From the NCBI GenBank assembly GCA_947625755.1, contig CANQPJ010000002.1, positions 62,001 through 126,000 on the forward strand: DNA of 64,000 bases, given 5' to 3'. The first letter of the stretch is position 1. Every line of letters begins with the position of its first letter. This DNA comes from an uncultured Lachnospiraceae bacterium. Its GTDB lineage: Bacteria; Bacillota; Clostridia; Lachnospirales; Lachnospiraceae. A program made the translations under genes and the position numbers. Below are positions 35,146-43,802 of the stretch, one piece after another. Under the pieces are notes generated by a model. The model saw nothing but the letters and a program-made list of their open reading frames with translations. It ran no database searches and had not been told where the DNA came from.

Positions 35146-37563
35146 CTAACACAAAACTTCTTTGGCAATATCTGCGCTCATTTTTGCATCTTTAGCGTAG
35201 TAATCCGCCCCTATTTTCATTGCATAGTCTTCTGTTAGTACCGCTCCACCTACCATGATTTTACAATCTACATGATTTTTTCTCAATAAACGAATGGTAT
35301 CTTCCATAGAACAGAGTGTCGTAGTCATCAATGCTGACAATCCAACCAGACGGACATGATTCTTTACCGTCGCTTCCAATATTTTTTCCGGTTCAACATC
35401 CCGTCCCAAGTCAATAACATCAAATCCGTAATTTTCCAAGATTACTTTTACAATATTTTTACCAATATCATGTATGTCGCCTTTTACGGTTGCAAGAACA
35501 ATCTTTCCTTTTGATTCTGAATGAGATCCTGTATCTGCCAGATAGGTTTTGATTTCCTCAAAGCATTCTTTTGCTACATCAGCAGCTAATATTAATTGGG
35601 GAAGAAAAATTTTTCCTTTTTCAAATTTATCTCCGACAATATCAAGCGCCGGTATCAGTATTTCATTAATAATGCTCATCGCATCCCTGTCTTTTAAATA
35701 TTCTTTCGTCAGATTTTTTCCCTCACTTTTCATTCCGGTTTCCATCGCATGAAGAATATTTTCTGCCTCACCGGAAGATAAAGAAAAATCCGGAGAATCA
35801 TTTTTTACCACCTTGCTTTTTGCACTGTGTGCAGCCGGTATTTCCAGCACATTGTTATTGGAATATTCAATAAAATCCATTGCGTTTTCATCAATGTCTG
35901 CTAACACTTTATAAGCCTTTACCGCCCAGACCATAGAAGAAACATTTGGATTAATAATTGCCAAATCCAATCCACTGTGAAGTGCCATAGTTAAAAATGT
36001 CCGGTTGACAATTTCTCTGTTAGGAAGACCAAAAGAAATATTGGACACACCAAGAACCGTCTTTAAGCCTAACTGTTTTTTTACAAGATGAAGTGCTTCT
36101 AATGTCTCAAGACAAGCCTTCTGCTGTGCTGATACAGTGAGTGTCAGGCAGTCTATTATGATATTTTCTTTCGGAATACCATAAGACATCGCTTTATTCA
36201 TTATCTTTTCTGCAATTGCCAGACGCTCTCTGGCACTGCTTGGAATACCGTTTTCATCCAATGTCAGTCCAATGACCGCCGCTCCATATTTTGCCACAAT
36301 AGGTAAAATGGTATCCAGAACTTTATCTTCACCATTAACAGAATTGACAATCGGTTTTCCATTATACACCCGAAGCGCCGCTTCTAAAACCTCCGGTTTT
36401 GTGGAATCAATCTGCAGAGGGACATCAACGATTCCCTGTAGCGCCTTAACTGTTTTTATCATCATTTCCCGCTCATCAATTTCGGGAGAACCGACGTTTA
36501 CATCCAATATATCGGCATCAGCCTCAACCTGTTCTACTGCCTGTCCAAGAATATAATCCATATCATTTTCTATTAATGCCTGTTTAAAACGTTTCTTTCC
36601 GGTTGGATTAATTCTCTCCCCAATGATGCGGGGTTGATCCACTACCACCGTTTTTAAGGAAGAACATACTGCCGGTTTTCGTTTTAGATCCGGTCGCGCC
36701 AGCTCTCCATTCTTTTTGGCTTCTTCCAGCATGGACTTTAATTCTTTGATATATTCCGGAGTCGTACCACAGCATCCTCCGAGAATCTTTGCCCCATATG
36801 AAAGCATCTTTCTGCATGTCGCCGAAAACTCATCTGCCATTACACTATATTGATTTGTAACAGGGTCCGGTAAACCTGCATTTGCTTTTACTACAATAGG
36901 AAGCGTAGTCCATTTTGCAATTTCTTCTACAATTGGCAGCAAATCTTTTGGACCAAGCGAACAGTTGACCCCTAATGCATCAACGCCCAGTCCCTCTAAA
37001 GTCAGACACATGGACGAAACAGAACATCCCGTAAAAGTACGCATATTTTCCTCAAAAGTCATTGTTGTTATAATGGGAAGTCCGGAATTTTCTTTTGCCG
37101 CTAACACTGCAGCCTTTGTCTCCAGCAAATCCGTCATCGTCTCAATCACTATAATATCTGCATCTTTTGCAGCTTCTATCTCTTCCTTAAAAATATCATA
37201 TGCCTCTTCAAAGGTGAGATTTCCTGTAGGCTCCAGTAACTGTCCAATCGGTCCTATATCTAAAGCGATTAAAGCATCTCTTCCCTTACTTGCCTCTTTT
37301 GCATTTTGAATGGCAGCACGAATCAAGGTGTCCACGGAATAACCGGATTCCTGCATTTTGTATCGGTTTGCACCAAAAGTATTGGCATAAACAATATCTG
37401 CCCCTGCTTCAATATATTGTTTGTGAATATCTACAATCCATTCCGGTTTTGTAATATTTAAAGTTTCCGGAATAGAACCAAGTTCCATCCCCTTTTTCTG
37501 AAGCATTGTTCCCATAGCTCCATCTAATAAAATATAATCCCTGTTAAATATATCTTTTGCCAT
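35146..37563 (-). CDS. metH: Cobalamin-dependent methionine synthase lacking the activation domain
   Basis: Transfers a methyl group from methyltetrahydrofolate to homocysteine. The 805 residues contain a homocysteine-binding barrel with zinc ligands Cys201, Cys264 and Cys265 (GVNC and GGCCGTTP), a pterin-binding domain (INPTGKKRFK, QIDSTKPEV), a cap domain and a cobalamin domain with DIHDIG (696-701; axial His about 698). It ends there, without the SAM-dependent activation domain of E. coli MetH (about 1230 residues). That domain is supplied by the neighbouring gene. The ATG has TAGGAGAG upstream. Confidence 0.96.
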   Translation of the reverse strand: MAKDIFNRDYILLDGAMGTMLQKKGMELGSIPETLNITKPEWIVDIHKQYIEAGADIVYANTFGANRYKMQESGYSVDTLIRAAIQNAKEASKGRDALIALDIGPIGQLLEPTGNLTFEEAYDIFKEEIEAAKDADIIVIETMTDLLETKAAVLAAKENSGLPIITTMTFEENMRTFTGCSVSSMCLTLEGLGVDALGVNCSLGPKDLLPIVEEIAKWTTLPIVVKANAGLPDPVTNQYSVMADEFSATCRKMLSYGAKILGGCCGTTPEYIKELKSMLEEAKKNGELARPDLKRKPAVCSSLKTVVVDQPRIIGERINPTGKKRFKQALIENDMDYILGQAVEQVEADADILDVNVGSPEIDEREMMIKTVKALQGIVDVPLQIDSTKPEVLEAALRVYNGKPIVNSVNGEDKVLDTILPIVAKYGAAVIGLTLDENGIPSSARERLAIAEKIMNKAMSYGIPKENIIIDCLTLTVSAQQKACLETLEALHLVKKQLGLKTVLGVSNISFGLPNREIVNRTFLTMALHSGLDLAIINPNVSSMVWAVKAYKVLADIDENAMDFIEYSNNNVLEIPAAHSAKSKVVKNDSPDFSLSSGEAENILHAMETGMKSEGKNLTKEYLKDRDAMSIINEILIPALDIVGDKFEKGKIFLPQLILAADVAKECFEEIKTYLADTGSHSESKGKIVLATVKGDIHDIGKNIVKVILENYGFDVIDLGRDVEPEKILEATVKNHVRLVGLSALMTTTLCSMEDTIRLLRKNHVDCKIMVGGAVLTEDYAMKIGADYYAKDAKMSADIAKEVLC

Positions 37564-37629
37564 CCTATTACTCTCCTAAAACCATACCTGACTTTTCACA
37601 GCTGCGCTTTTACAATATGTATCAGGATT

Positions 37630-38316
37630 CTAAAATCTGCCGCAAGTGCTTTCCTCTTTTCTAAACTGACATTTATCGCGAAAGCTGCACATATCACAAT
37701 TTTTTTTGCTGGTGTTCTTTAATCCATGTCCTAAACCAATAATGCATGTAACTGATTTTGCCGGTGTGAGCATCATACTCTGATTTACACATACGCCAAT
37801 CCGTTTTGGCGCATCAAGTATATCAAGAAACTGCTTTTGGCAATCCAATGGAAAATCATCATACCCTAATCCAAATCTCCATGTATGTTCATACCCTTTA
37901 AAATCTTTTAAAATAATTTCCTCCGCTTTATCGCAAACCTGCTCTATCACAGCGGACGCCAGACTGTCTGTTATCATTGCTTCTGCCATCCCTGTAATTT
38001 GCTTTCTTCTTATTAGCAAATCCACGCTGCCGGATAATGTGGCGCATAAAAATATTACTTTATTACAATTTTTTAAATGTTTTTGTATTGCCTTTCCCTG
38101 CAGTCTGAAGCCGGAATTTGGAATCTGTCCATCCACCAAATCAAATACCTTGTAGATAAACTTTCCCTCCATAACATCCTTAAGCTGTTTTGCGCATAGC
38201 AAAAGAAGCTCCTGTGTTTTATCATCCGGGACATTTTTTCCATATCCTAAATACCTAAGAGCCTCTTCAAAATTGACCTCTTCAATTACTATACATCTCT
38301 CACTTTGATTCATCAT
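37630..38316 (-). CDS. Methionine synthase activation-domain protein
   Basis: A separate version of the MetH C-terminal reactivation domain, which uses SAM to repair the oxidised cobalamin. The 228-residue protein contains HTWRFGLGYDDFPLDCQ and SMMLTPAKSVTCIIGLG, like the activation domain's RFSPGYPA and LTES..M.P..SVS.. regions. A C-terminal cysteine cluster (NCDMCSFRDKCQFRKEESTC) may bind metal and is not usual for the E. coli domain. The start is 5 bp after the metF stop with no strong ribosome binding site, so translation is likely coupled. It sits between metF and metH. Confidence 0.85.
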   Translation of the reverse strand: MMNQSERCIVIEEVNFEEALRYLGYGKNVPDDKTQELLLLCAKQLKDVMEGKFIYKVFDLVDGQIPNSGFRLQGKAIQKHLKNCNKVIFLCATLSGSVDLLIRRKQITGMAEAMITDSLASAVIEQVCDKAEEIILKDFKGYEHTWRFGLGYDDFPLDCQKQFLDILDAPKRIGVCVNQSMMLTPAKSVTCIIGLGHGLKNTSKKNCDMCSFRDKCQFRKEESTCGRF

Positions 38317-38321
38317 TCATT

Positions 38322-39188
38322 CTATTTTATAATATTGGCTACACTGTCACTAATCCGTTTTGCCACATATGGGTCGTTCATTGTATAAATATGCAGACCA
38401 TCTACACCATTTGCCACCAAATCTACAATCTGATCCACAGCATACGAAATACCTGCATCCCGCATTGCAACAGGATTATCTCCAAACTTTTGCAGGACCT
38501 TTGATAATTTTGCAGGAATACTTGCGCCACACATGGATACCATTCTCTCTATCTGTTTTTTATTTGTAACAGGCATAATTCCTGCTTCTATCGGTACATT
38601 AATTCCGGCAATTCTTACTTTTTCAATAAAATCATAGTAAACACTGTTATCAAAAAATAATTGTGAAATCAGATGATCTGCTCCCGCATCGATTTTTTTC
38701 TTTAAATTTCTAATATCCTCCAACATACTTTCTGCTTCCTGATGAACTTCAGGATAACAGGCACCCGACACATGAAAACCCATGTTTTTTGACAGAATAT
38801 ATTCTGTCAGTTCCGAGGCGTACCGAAAATCCTTTTCCACCTCATAATCAGGATTTACATCTCCTCTCAATGCAAGAATGTTTTCAACACCTTCCGTTTT
38901 TAACTGCTCTAATATCTTGTCCACACTGGTCTTTGTGTTATACAAACATGACAAATGAGCAATGGTTTCAATCTGATATTGGTTTTTTATTTTGGAACAT
39001 AAGTCTATGGTTGTGGCATTTGCCTCGCCGCTTCCTCCTGCTCCATAAGTCACACTAATAAAATCGGGATTTAAATCTTTTAATACCTCTAATGTTTTAT
39101 AAATCGTTTCCACACCACTCTCTTTTTTAGGTGGAAAAACCTCAAAAGAAAAAACGGTCTTTTCCTTAAATAAATCTGCTATATTCAT
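38322..39188 (-). CDS. metF: Methylenetetrahydrofolate reductase
   Basis: Makes 5-methyltetrahydrofolate, the methyl donor for MetH. The 288-residue TIM barrel contains SFEVFPPKKESG near the start, SVTYGAGGS, LALRGDVNPD and FDNSVYYDFIEKV, all typical of MetF. It heads metF-activation protein-metH. No SAM riboswitch was recognised upstream, where instead a short open reading frame for a membrane peptide is found. Confidence 0.95.
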   Translation of the reverse strand: MNIADLFKEKTVFSFEVFPPKKESGVETIYKTLEVLKDLNPDFISVTYGAGGSGEANATTIDLCSKIKNQYQIETIAHLSCLYNTKTSVDKILEQLKTEGVENILALRGDVNPDYEVEKDFRYASELTEYILSKNMGFHVSGACYPEVHQEAESMLEDIRNLKKKIDAGADHLISQLFFDNSVYYDFIEKVRIAGINVPIEAGIMPVTNKKQIERMVSMCGASIPAKLSKVLQKFGDNPVAMRDAGISYAVDQIVDLVANGVDGLHIYTMNDPYVAKRISDSVANIIK

Positions 39189-39219
39189 ATTCGTATCTCT
39201 TTTCTTTTTTGTATCATGA

Positions 39220-39360
39220 CTAGTTCTTACAGAACAAATTAAAACCTACAATCAAACACACTATAATAATGCAAACGACAAAAAAATTACTTTCAATCAG
39301 CATTGATATTATCATACCTACTGCAAACCAAAACAATGCAAATCCACATAATTTATGCAT
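39220..39360 (-). CDS. 46-residue membrane microprotein between ytfJ and metF
   Basis: An unannotated small protein of 46 residues, MHKLCGFALF then WFAVGMIISM and later VVCIIIVCLIVGF, with two short hydrophobic segments (about 5-22 and 26-43) and a polar end FCKN. The ATG at 39360 is preceded by GTGGGGGTAGT, a GGGG-type ribosome binding site at normal spacing. It lies 76 bp downstream of ytfJ and 31 bp upstream of metF. The pattern of a start, a binding site and continuous hydrophobic residues supports a real gene. I recall similar small proteins near ytfJ in Lachnospiraceae but cannot verify this. Confidence 0.6.
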   Translation of the reverse strand: MHKLCGFALFWFAVGMIISMLIESNFFVVCIIIVCLIVGFNLFCKN

Positions 39361-39436
39361 ACTACCCCCACTTTATCCATATGGTTATAGTCTATTATAT
39401 GCGTACTGCCTGTTTTCTTTACATGAAGATAGAAAA

Positions 39437-39796
39437 TTATGCGTCTGCTTCGGTTTTAAAATCTCCAAAATCTTCATTCTTATTTGTAAACTTATTTACA
39501 ATGTCAGGAACCATATCTATAATTCTTGATAACCCATCCTGATCCCTGACGCTGATGAGTTTTGAGGAACCATTCTTAATAACAAGAACTGCACTTGGAG
39601 TAATCTTTCCTCCAACGCCGCCAGTACCTTTGTCTCCTTTTGCGAATGTTCCGATTCCCATGCCAAATGAAACATCTGCCATAGGTAAAATAATCGTTTC
39701 ACCAACAACTACCGGTTCTCCTACTACCGATTTTGTAGTGATAAATGTTTCCATCGCTTTTAATAAGTCATCTGTTGCTTTTTTGTTGTCTGCCAT
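39437..39796 (-). CDS. ytfJ: GerW-family sporulation protein (YtfJ)
   Basis: Family member involved in spore formation or germination. The 119 residues contain VVGEPVVVGETIILPMADVSFGMGIG and a glycine-rich GDKGTGGVGGKITPSAVLVI, which are the family signature. B. subtilis YtfJ (GerW) is somewhat longer (about 150). The start has AAGGAGG. The neighbour upstream is a DUF2953 protein, the same pair as B. subtilis ytfI-ytfJ, which supports a spore-former. Confidence 0.92.
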   Translation of the reverse strand: MADNKKATDDLLKAMETFITTKSVVGEPVVVGETIILPMADVSFGMGIGTFAKGDKGTGGVGGKITPSAVLVIKNGSSKLISVRDQDGLSRIIDMVPDIVNKFTNKNEDFGDFKTEADA

Positions 39797-39814
39797 AATA
39801 ATGCCTCCTTCATT

Positions 39815-40750
39815 TTAATGAAACTTTTTAATTATATCATGAATTTCTTTTTTAAAGTAAAATTTCAATATATATATTAAGACAATCCCCAAAAAGAAAT
39901 GTCCTTTTATGTTAATATTACCTTCCATTATTTTTTTATCAAAATCAGGAATGAGTTCAATACGCTTTGGATTTATATTGAACATAGAAAACAGCATTGC
40001 AATATAACCCAATAACTTTCCTGTTGCATCCGGCTGTTCTAATCCAAAATGTATCTTTGCCTTGATTTTCGTTGGAAAAACATGCTTTACAGCTTTCAAT
40101 ATAATGGATTTTCCATATCGGTATGCTTCTTTTGTTGTTTCAGCTGAAATAAAATCTTTAAAATCTTTTGCTTTATTATATGTTCTCCGGACATCTTTAC
40201 AGGCTTTTTTTGCTGCATTTTTTATTTTTTTAATAAAATCATATATTTTTCTGAAAATAACTTTTATTTTATTAATAATTTTATCAATACGCCTGTCTGT
40301 TTGTCCATATTGTTTTTTCTCCTGATCCTGTCTCTCATCTGAATTAGGATTTGAATCCGCTTGCAGGTCATCCTGATTTTTTTCTGTTTGGAATTTTAAC
40401 TTATCGTCTGAATGTGTACTCTCTTTCTTTTTCTTCTCTGTTTTGTGCCTTTTCTTTTTTTTCTCTGCCCTCTTTGATTCTTTTTCAGACACCGGCTTGT
40501 CCTTTAACAAACGAATGGGTATGCCGAAAATTCTAATAATAACAGCCCTTTTTTCATCAGAAAATTTTGCGGAAAAATGCAATATATGAAACAACCAGCC
40601 GCTTTTTACATAAATGTGATAGCCGGATTGCTCCCACTGCCCTTTGCCGGTATAAGTCACCGGGAAAAAAAGAAGCAACAGGCATAATGCAAGAATCGCC
40701 AAAAGAACAATTCCAATTATTTTTAAAACTAACAATATTATATGTATCAT
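39815..40750 (-). CDS. ytfI: DUF2953 membrane protein (YtfI-like)
   Basis: A 311-residue protein with an N-terminal membrane segment (about 5-28). It is followed by an ordinary soluble stretch (FPVTYTGKGQWEQSGYHIYVKSG) and a very basic, low-complexity linker rich in Lys/Glu (about 85-160). A C-terminal half matches DUF2953 (HFGLEQPDATGKLLGYIAMLFS and a GHFFLGIVLIYIL helix). It precedes ytfJ as in Bacillus, where both relate to sporulation. The start lies 6 bp from the end of the upstream gene. Confidence 0.82.
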   Translation of the reverse strand: MIHIILLVLKIIGIVLLAILALCLLLLFFPVTYTGKGQWEQSGYHIYVKSGWLFHILHFSAKFSDEKRAVIIRIFGIPIRLLKDKPVSEKESKRAEKKKKRHKTEKKKKESTHSDDKLKFQTEKNQDDLQADSNPNSDERQDQEKKQYGQTDRRIDKIINKIKVIFRKIYDFIKKIKNAAKKACKDVRRTYNKAKDFKDFISAETTKEAYRYGKSIILKAVKHVFPTKIKAKIHFGLEQPDATGKLLGYIAMLFSMFNINPKRIELIPDFDKKIMEGNINIKGHFFLGIVLIYILKFYFKKEIHDIIKKFH

Positions 40751-40753
40751 AGG

Positions 40754-41071
40754 CTATTCCATCTGCTCCATAATAAATTCTTTTACATTTACACCACCGG
40801 TTTGTTCTAAACAGTCCATGATAATAAGAGTCATCATATCCATTGCTTCCTCTTTTCCTTCAGCGATACCGATTACAACAATATCGGAATCCCTGTACCA
40901 TTTCTGTGTTAAAACACTGGAGGGATAAATATCCAATGTATCATAGTCATTTTGTGGCAGAGTAATCACGTATTTATTAAACATCAGTTTACCATTATTT
41001 ATTTTTCTCATAATCTGTCTTTTTTTATCCAACAGACTATATCCTACATACAAATCCTCATACCAAATCAT
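40754..41071 (-). CDS. Hypothetical protein of 105 residues (DUF6145-like)
   Basis: I do not recognise a function. The protein is 105 residues, soluble, with WYEDLYVGYSLLDKKRQIMRKINNG and a central strand DIVVIGIAEGKEEAMDMM. I tentatively associate it with DUF6145 from memory. It is 3 bp downstream of the 461-residue gene and 3 bp upstream of ytfI, so it is part of the same operon. Its neighbourhood suggests a sporulation or envelope link, which is only inference. Confidence 0.6.
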   Translation of the reverse strand: MIWYEDLYVGYSLLDKKRQIMRKINNGKLMFNKYVITLPQNDYDTLDIYPSSVLTQKWYRDSDIVVIGIAEGKEEAMDMMTLIIMDCLEQTGGVNVKEFIMEQME

Positions 41072-41074
41072 ATA

Positions 41075-42460
41075 TTATTCCGCCATTATTCCATTGATTA
41101 TCTCTATACACGCTAATTTTTCCGCATGATCCATACAGACAGATAATCTGTTATAGATATAATCCTGCAATTCACTTATACTATTGAAAAAAACAGGAAG
41201 TTCTGATAATACTGCAGCCATAACTGCCCTGTTAATCAGCTTATCATTCTCTGCAAACATCTCTCTGTATGCACTGATTATATTCTCTTTTTGTTCCTCC
41301 AGATACTTTTCGGTTACAACTGTAGCATCGGTCTCCCTGTCCAGTTCCACAAACATACTGTCCGAATTGAGTTTTGGAATCTTAAATACAATGCTGTACT
41401 GTTCTTTCAAACCAAGACTGTCGATTTTGTCGGAATAACTTTCTTTTATCTGATCCGTAATATCATAAGATGAAATCATCGGGTAAATCTTTTCCTGCTC
41501 CCCTTCCAGATTTACAAACATCTTTTCGATTTCTTCCGTGGATTTTGAGGAAAACTTTCCCATAAACAAATGATTTGTATTTTTTATAATTTCATCGCAT
41601 AAACAAACCACAGCATCCGATTTTTTATGTTCTGATGTGTACAATACAAGCAGTAAATCATTGATAATCTCCTGTACCATCATGTAACTGTCCATCTCAT
41701 TATCAATAAAAGCGGTAATATCCTCAAGTTCAGCTTTGAATTCCTGATAATCTGACTCTGTCATCTGTTTGAAACGAATATCTTTTAATCTGTCAAATGC
41801 TTCAGCCAGATGTGGATAATGAACAGCCATGGTATCCGTACAGTCTAACATGGAACAGGTTCTAATCATATATAAAAAGTCATCCAGACTTTCTTTCGTT
41901 CCACCATTATAAATGCTCATACCATTGGATAACATTTCAAAAAACTTATTTTTTGTCAGCCGTACCGGAAGCTGTCCGATAATATCTTTAATTTTGCTGT
42001 TAATCAGCATACTATCTTCATCTTCCAAAATAAACTGCATAATCTGTCTGGTAAATTGCTCATCACTGTATCCATCCGGATATTCTGCTTTTTTAAACCG
42101 ATATTCTATTCTGTTTAATGCATGCTCGTAGATATTATATCTGTCGACAAAACAGGTAATGTCTCTTACCTTTTCAATAATCTGGTTTCTTATCTGCTCC
42201 AGAGTATTAATGTCATCAGATAACGGATTACTGCCATTTACATAATGTTGAATCAATAAATTAATCTGATCTGTTATTTCCTTATATCCCAAAGCAGCCA
42301 TGCCGCCCTCTTCGGAGGTAACAACAAAATACATATAATAATTCATTGCCAGACGTATCATGGCATATTTATTATTTATTTCCATAAATTTACCATAATA
42401 TTCCTGCAGGCAATAATCAATATCTTTATTTTTTAACAAATTTCCAACAATCTTTTTCAT
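41075..42460 (-). CDS. Large hypothetical alpha-helical protein
   Basis: I do not recognise this 461-residue protein. It appears soluble and largely alpha-helical, with many long amphipathic stretches (YCLQEYYGKFMEINNKYAMI, NQIIEKVRDITCFVDRYN) and no signal peptide, membrane segment or clear catalytic motif. The ATG at 42460 has an AGAGAG upstream. It starts the cluster that leads into the 105-residue protein, ytfI and ytfJ, and follows lysA by 40 bp. A regulatory or scaffold role would be speculation. Confidence 0.65.
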   Translation of the reverse strand: MKKIVGNLLKNKDIDYCLQEYYGKFMEINNKYAMIRLAMNYYMYFVVTSEEGGMAALGYKEITDQINLLIQHYVNGSNPLSDDINTLEQIRNQIIEKVRDITCFVDRYNIYEHALNRIEYRFKKAEYPDGYSDEQFTRQIMQFILEDEDSMLINSKIKDIIGQLPVRLTKNKFFEMLSNGMSIYNGGTKESLDDFLYMIRTCSMLDCTDTMAVHYPHLAEAFDRLKDIRFKQMTESDYQEFKAELEDITAFIDNEMDSYMMVQEIINDLLLVLYTSEHKKSDAVVCLCDEIIKNTNHLFMGKFSSKSTEEIEKMFVNLEGEQEKIYPMISSYDITDQIKESYSDKIDSLGLKEQYSIVFKIPKLNSDSMFVELDRETDATVVTEKYLEEQKENIISAYREMFAENDKLINRAVMAAVLSELPVFFNSISELQDYIYNRLSVCMDHAEKLACIEIINGIMAE

Positions 42461-42500
42461 CAGTTCACACTCTCTAAATTACAGTTCATTCTGCTTTGCT

Positions 42501-43757
42501 TTATTTCATAATATCGCAGAAATCAAATGTAGCAAAATAATCTTCCGGTGTCTCTGCCCTTCTTATCATTTCTACCGTTCCATCCTTTTTCAGCAACAGC
42601 TCTGACGAACGGAGACGTCCGTTATAATTGTATCCCATGGAAAATCCATGAGCACCCGCATCATGAATATAGAGATAATCTCCCATATCAATCTTTGGAA
42701 GTTTTCTGTCAACCGCAAACTTATCGTTATTTTCACAGAGACTTCCTACCACATCATATGTTTCGGTACAAGGACAATCTTCCTTTCCTAATACGGTAAT
42801 ATGATGGTAGGAACCATACATTGCCGGCCGCATAAGGTTTGCAGCACAGGCATCTACACCTATATACTCCTTGTAAATATGTTTTTCATGTACAGCCTGT
42901 GTAACCAGCGCACCGTAAGGTCCCATCATAAATCTTCCCATTTCCGTATAAATAGCCACATCACCCATTCCTGCCGGTGTGAGTATCTCTTCATACACTT
43001 TTCTTACGCCTTCTCCGATTGCCATAATATCATTCGGCGTCTGGTCCGGTGTATACGGTATTCCAACGCCACCGGAAAGATTAATGAATTTAATATCTGC
43101 TCCGGTTTCTTTTTCAAGATAAACTGCCACCTCAAAAATAGTTCTGGCAAGCATCGGATAATATTCATTGGTCACTGTATTTGATGCTAAAAAAGCATGA
43201 ATTCCAAAATTTTTAACCCCTTTTTTCTTTAAAATAAGAAATGCTTCTTTCATCTGTTCCAGTGTCATTCCATACTTTGCATCTCCCGGATTATCCATAA
43301 TTCCGTTACATACTTCAAAAACGCCGCCCGGATTATATCTGCAGCTTATCGTTTCGGGAATGCCGCATTCCTTTTCCATCGCATCTATCATGGTAATATC
43401 ATCCAAATTGATAATACCTCCTAAATCGCTGCAATATTTAAATTCCCCAACCGGTGTTTCATTGGAGGAAAACATGATTTCATCATCACGAAATCCCAAC
43501 TTATCAGCAATCATAAGCTCTGTATAAGAGGAACAGTCAACACCGCAGCCTGCTTCCTTCAGTTTTTGAATGATAAAAGGATTTGGCGTAGCCTTTACAG
43601 CAAAATACTCTCTAAATCCTTTGTTCCATGAAAATGCCTGATTTACTTTTTCTGCATTCTCCATAAAACCCTTTTCATCATAAATATGAAATGGGGTTGG
43701 ATATTTTTTAACAATCTCCTCAACTTGCTCCTTTGTTACAAAAGGCTTCTTAATCAT
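42501..43757 (-). CDS. lysA: Diaminopimelate decarboxylase-like PLP enzyme (divergent)
   Basis: Predicted to decarboxylate meso-diaminopimelate to lysine. The 418-residue protein is a fold-type III PLP enzyme, with the Schiff-base lysine in YFAVKATPNP (Lys55), a NLSGGVGIPY glycine loop and the active-site cysteine in GSLCENNDKF. It departs from standard LysA at two places: the HIGS segment reads HAFLASN, and EPGR reads EMGR. This may reflect a distinct subfamily, and another amino acid decarboxylase remains possible. The start has AGGAGG. The neighbours (malQ upstream) give no pathway context. Confidence 0.8.
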   Translation of the reverse strand: MIKKPFVTKEQVEEIVKKYPTPFHIYDEKGFMENAEKVNQAFSWNKGFREYFAVKATPNPFIIQKLKEAGCGVDCSSYTELMIADKLGFRDDEIMFSSNETPVGEFKYCSDLGGIINLDDITMIDAMEKECGIPETISCRYNPGGVFEVCNGIMDNPGDAKYGMTLEQMKEAFLILKKKGVKNFGIHAFLASNTVTNEYYPMLARTIFEVAVYLEKETGADIKFINLSGGVGIPYTPDQTPNDIMAIGEGVRKVYEEILTPAGMGDVAIYTEMGRFMMGPYGALVTQAVHEKHIYKEYIGVDACAANLMRPAMYGSYHHITVLGKEDCPCTETYDVVGSLCENNDKFAVDRKLPKIDMGDYLYIHDAGAHGFSMGYNYNGRLRSSELLLKKDGTVEMIRRAETPEDYFATFDFCDIMK

Positions 43758-43802
43758 TTTTTCAGTCCTCCTTGTTGATCTTTGTACCTAACTTTATATA
43801 CT

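Noticed and set aside
39189-39436. SAM riboswitch before metF
   Set aside because: No SAM-I type stem and conserved GAGGGA-like core; the region instead encodes a small peptide.
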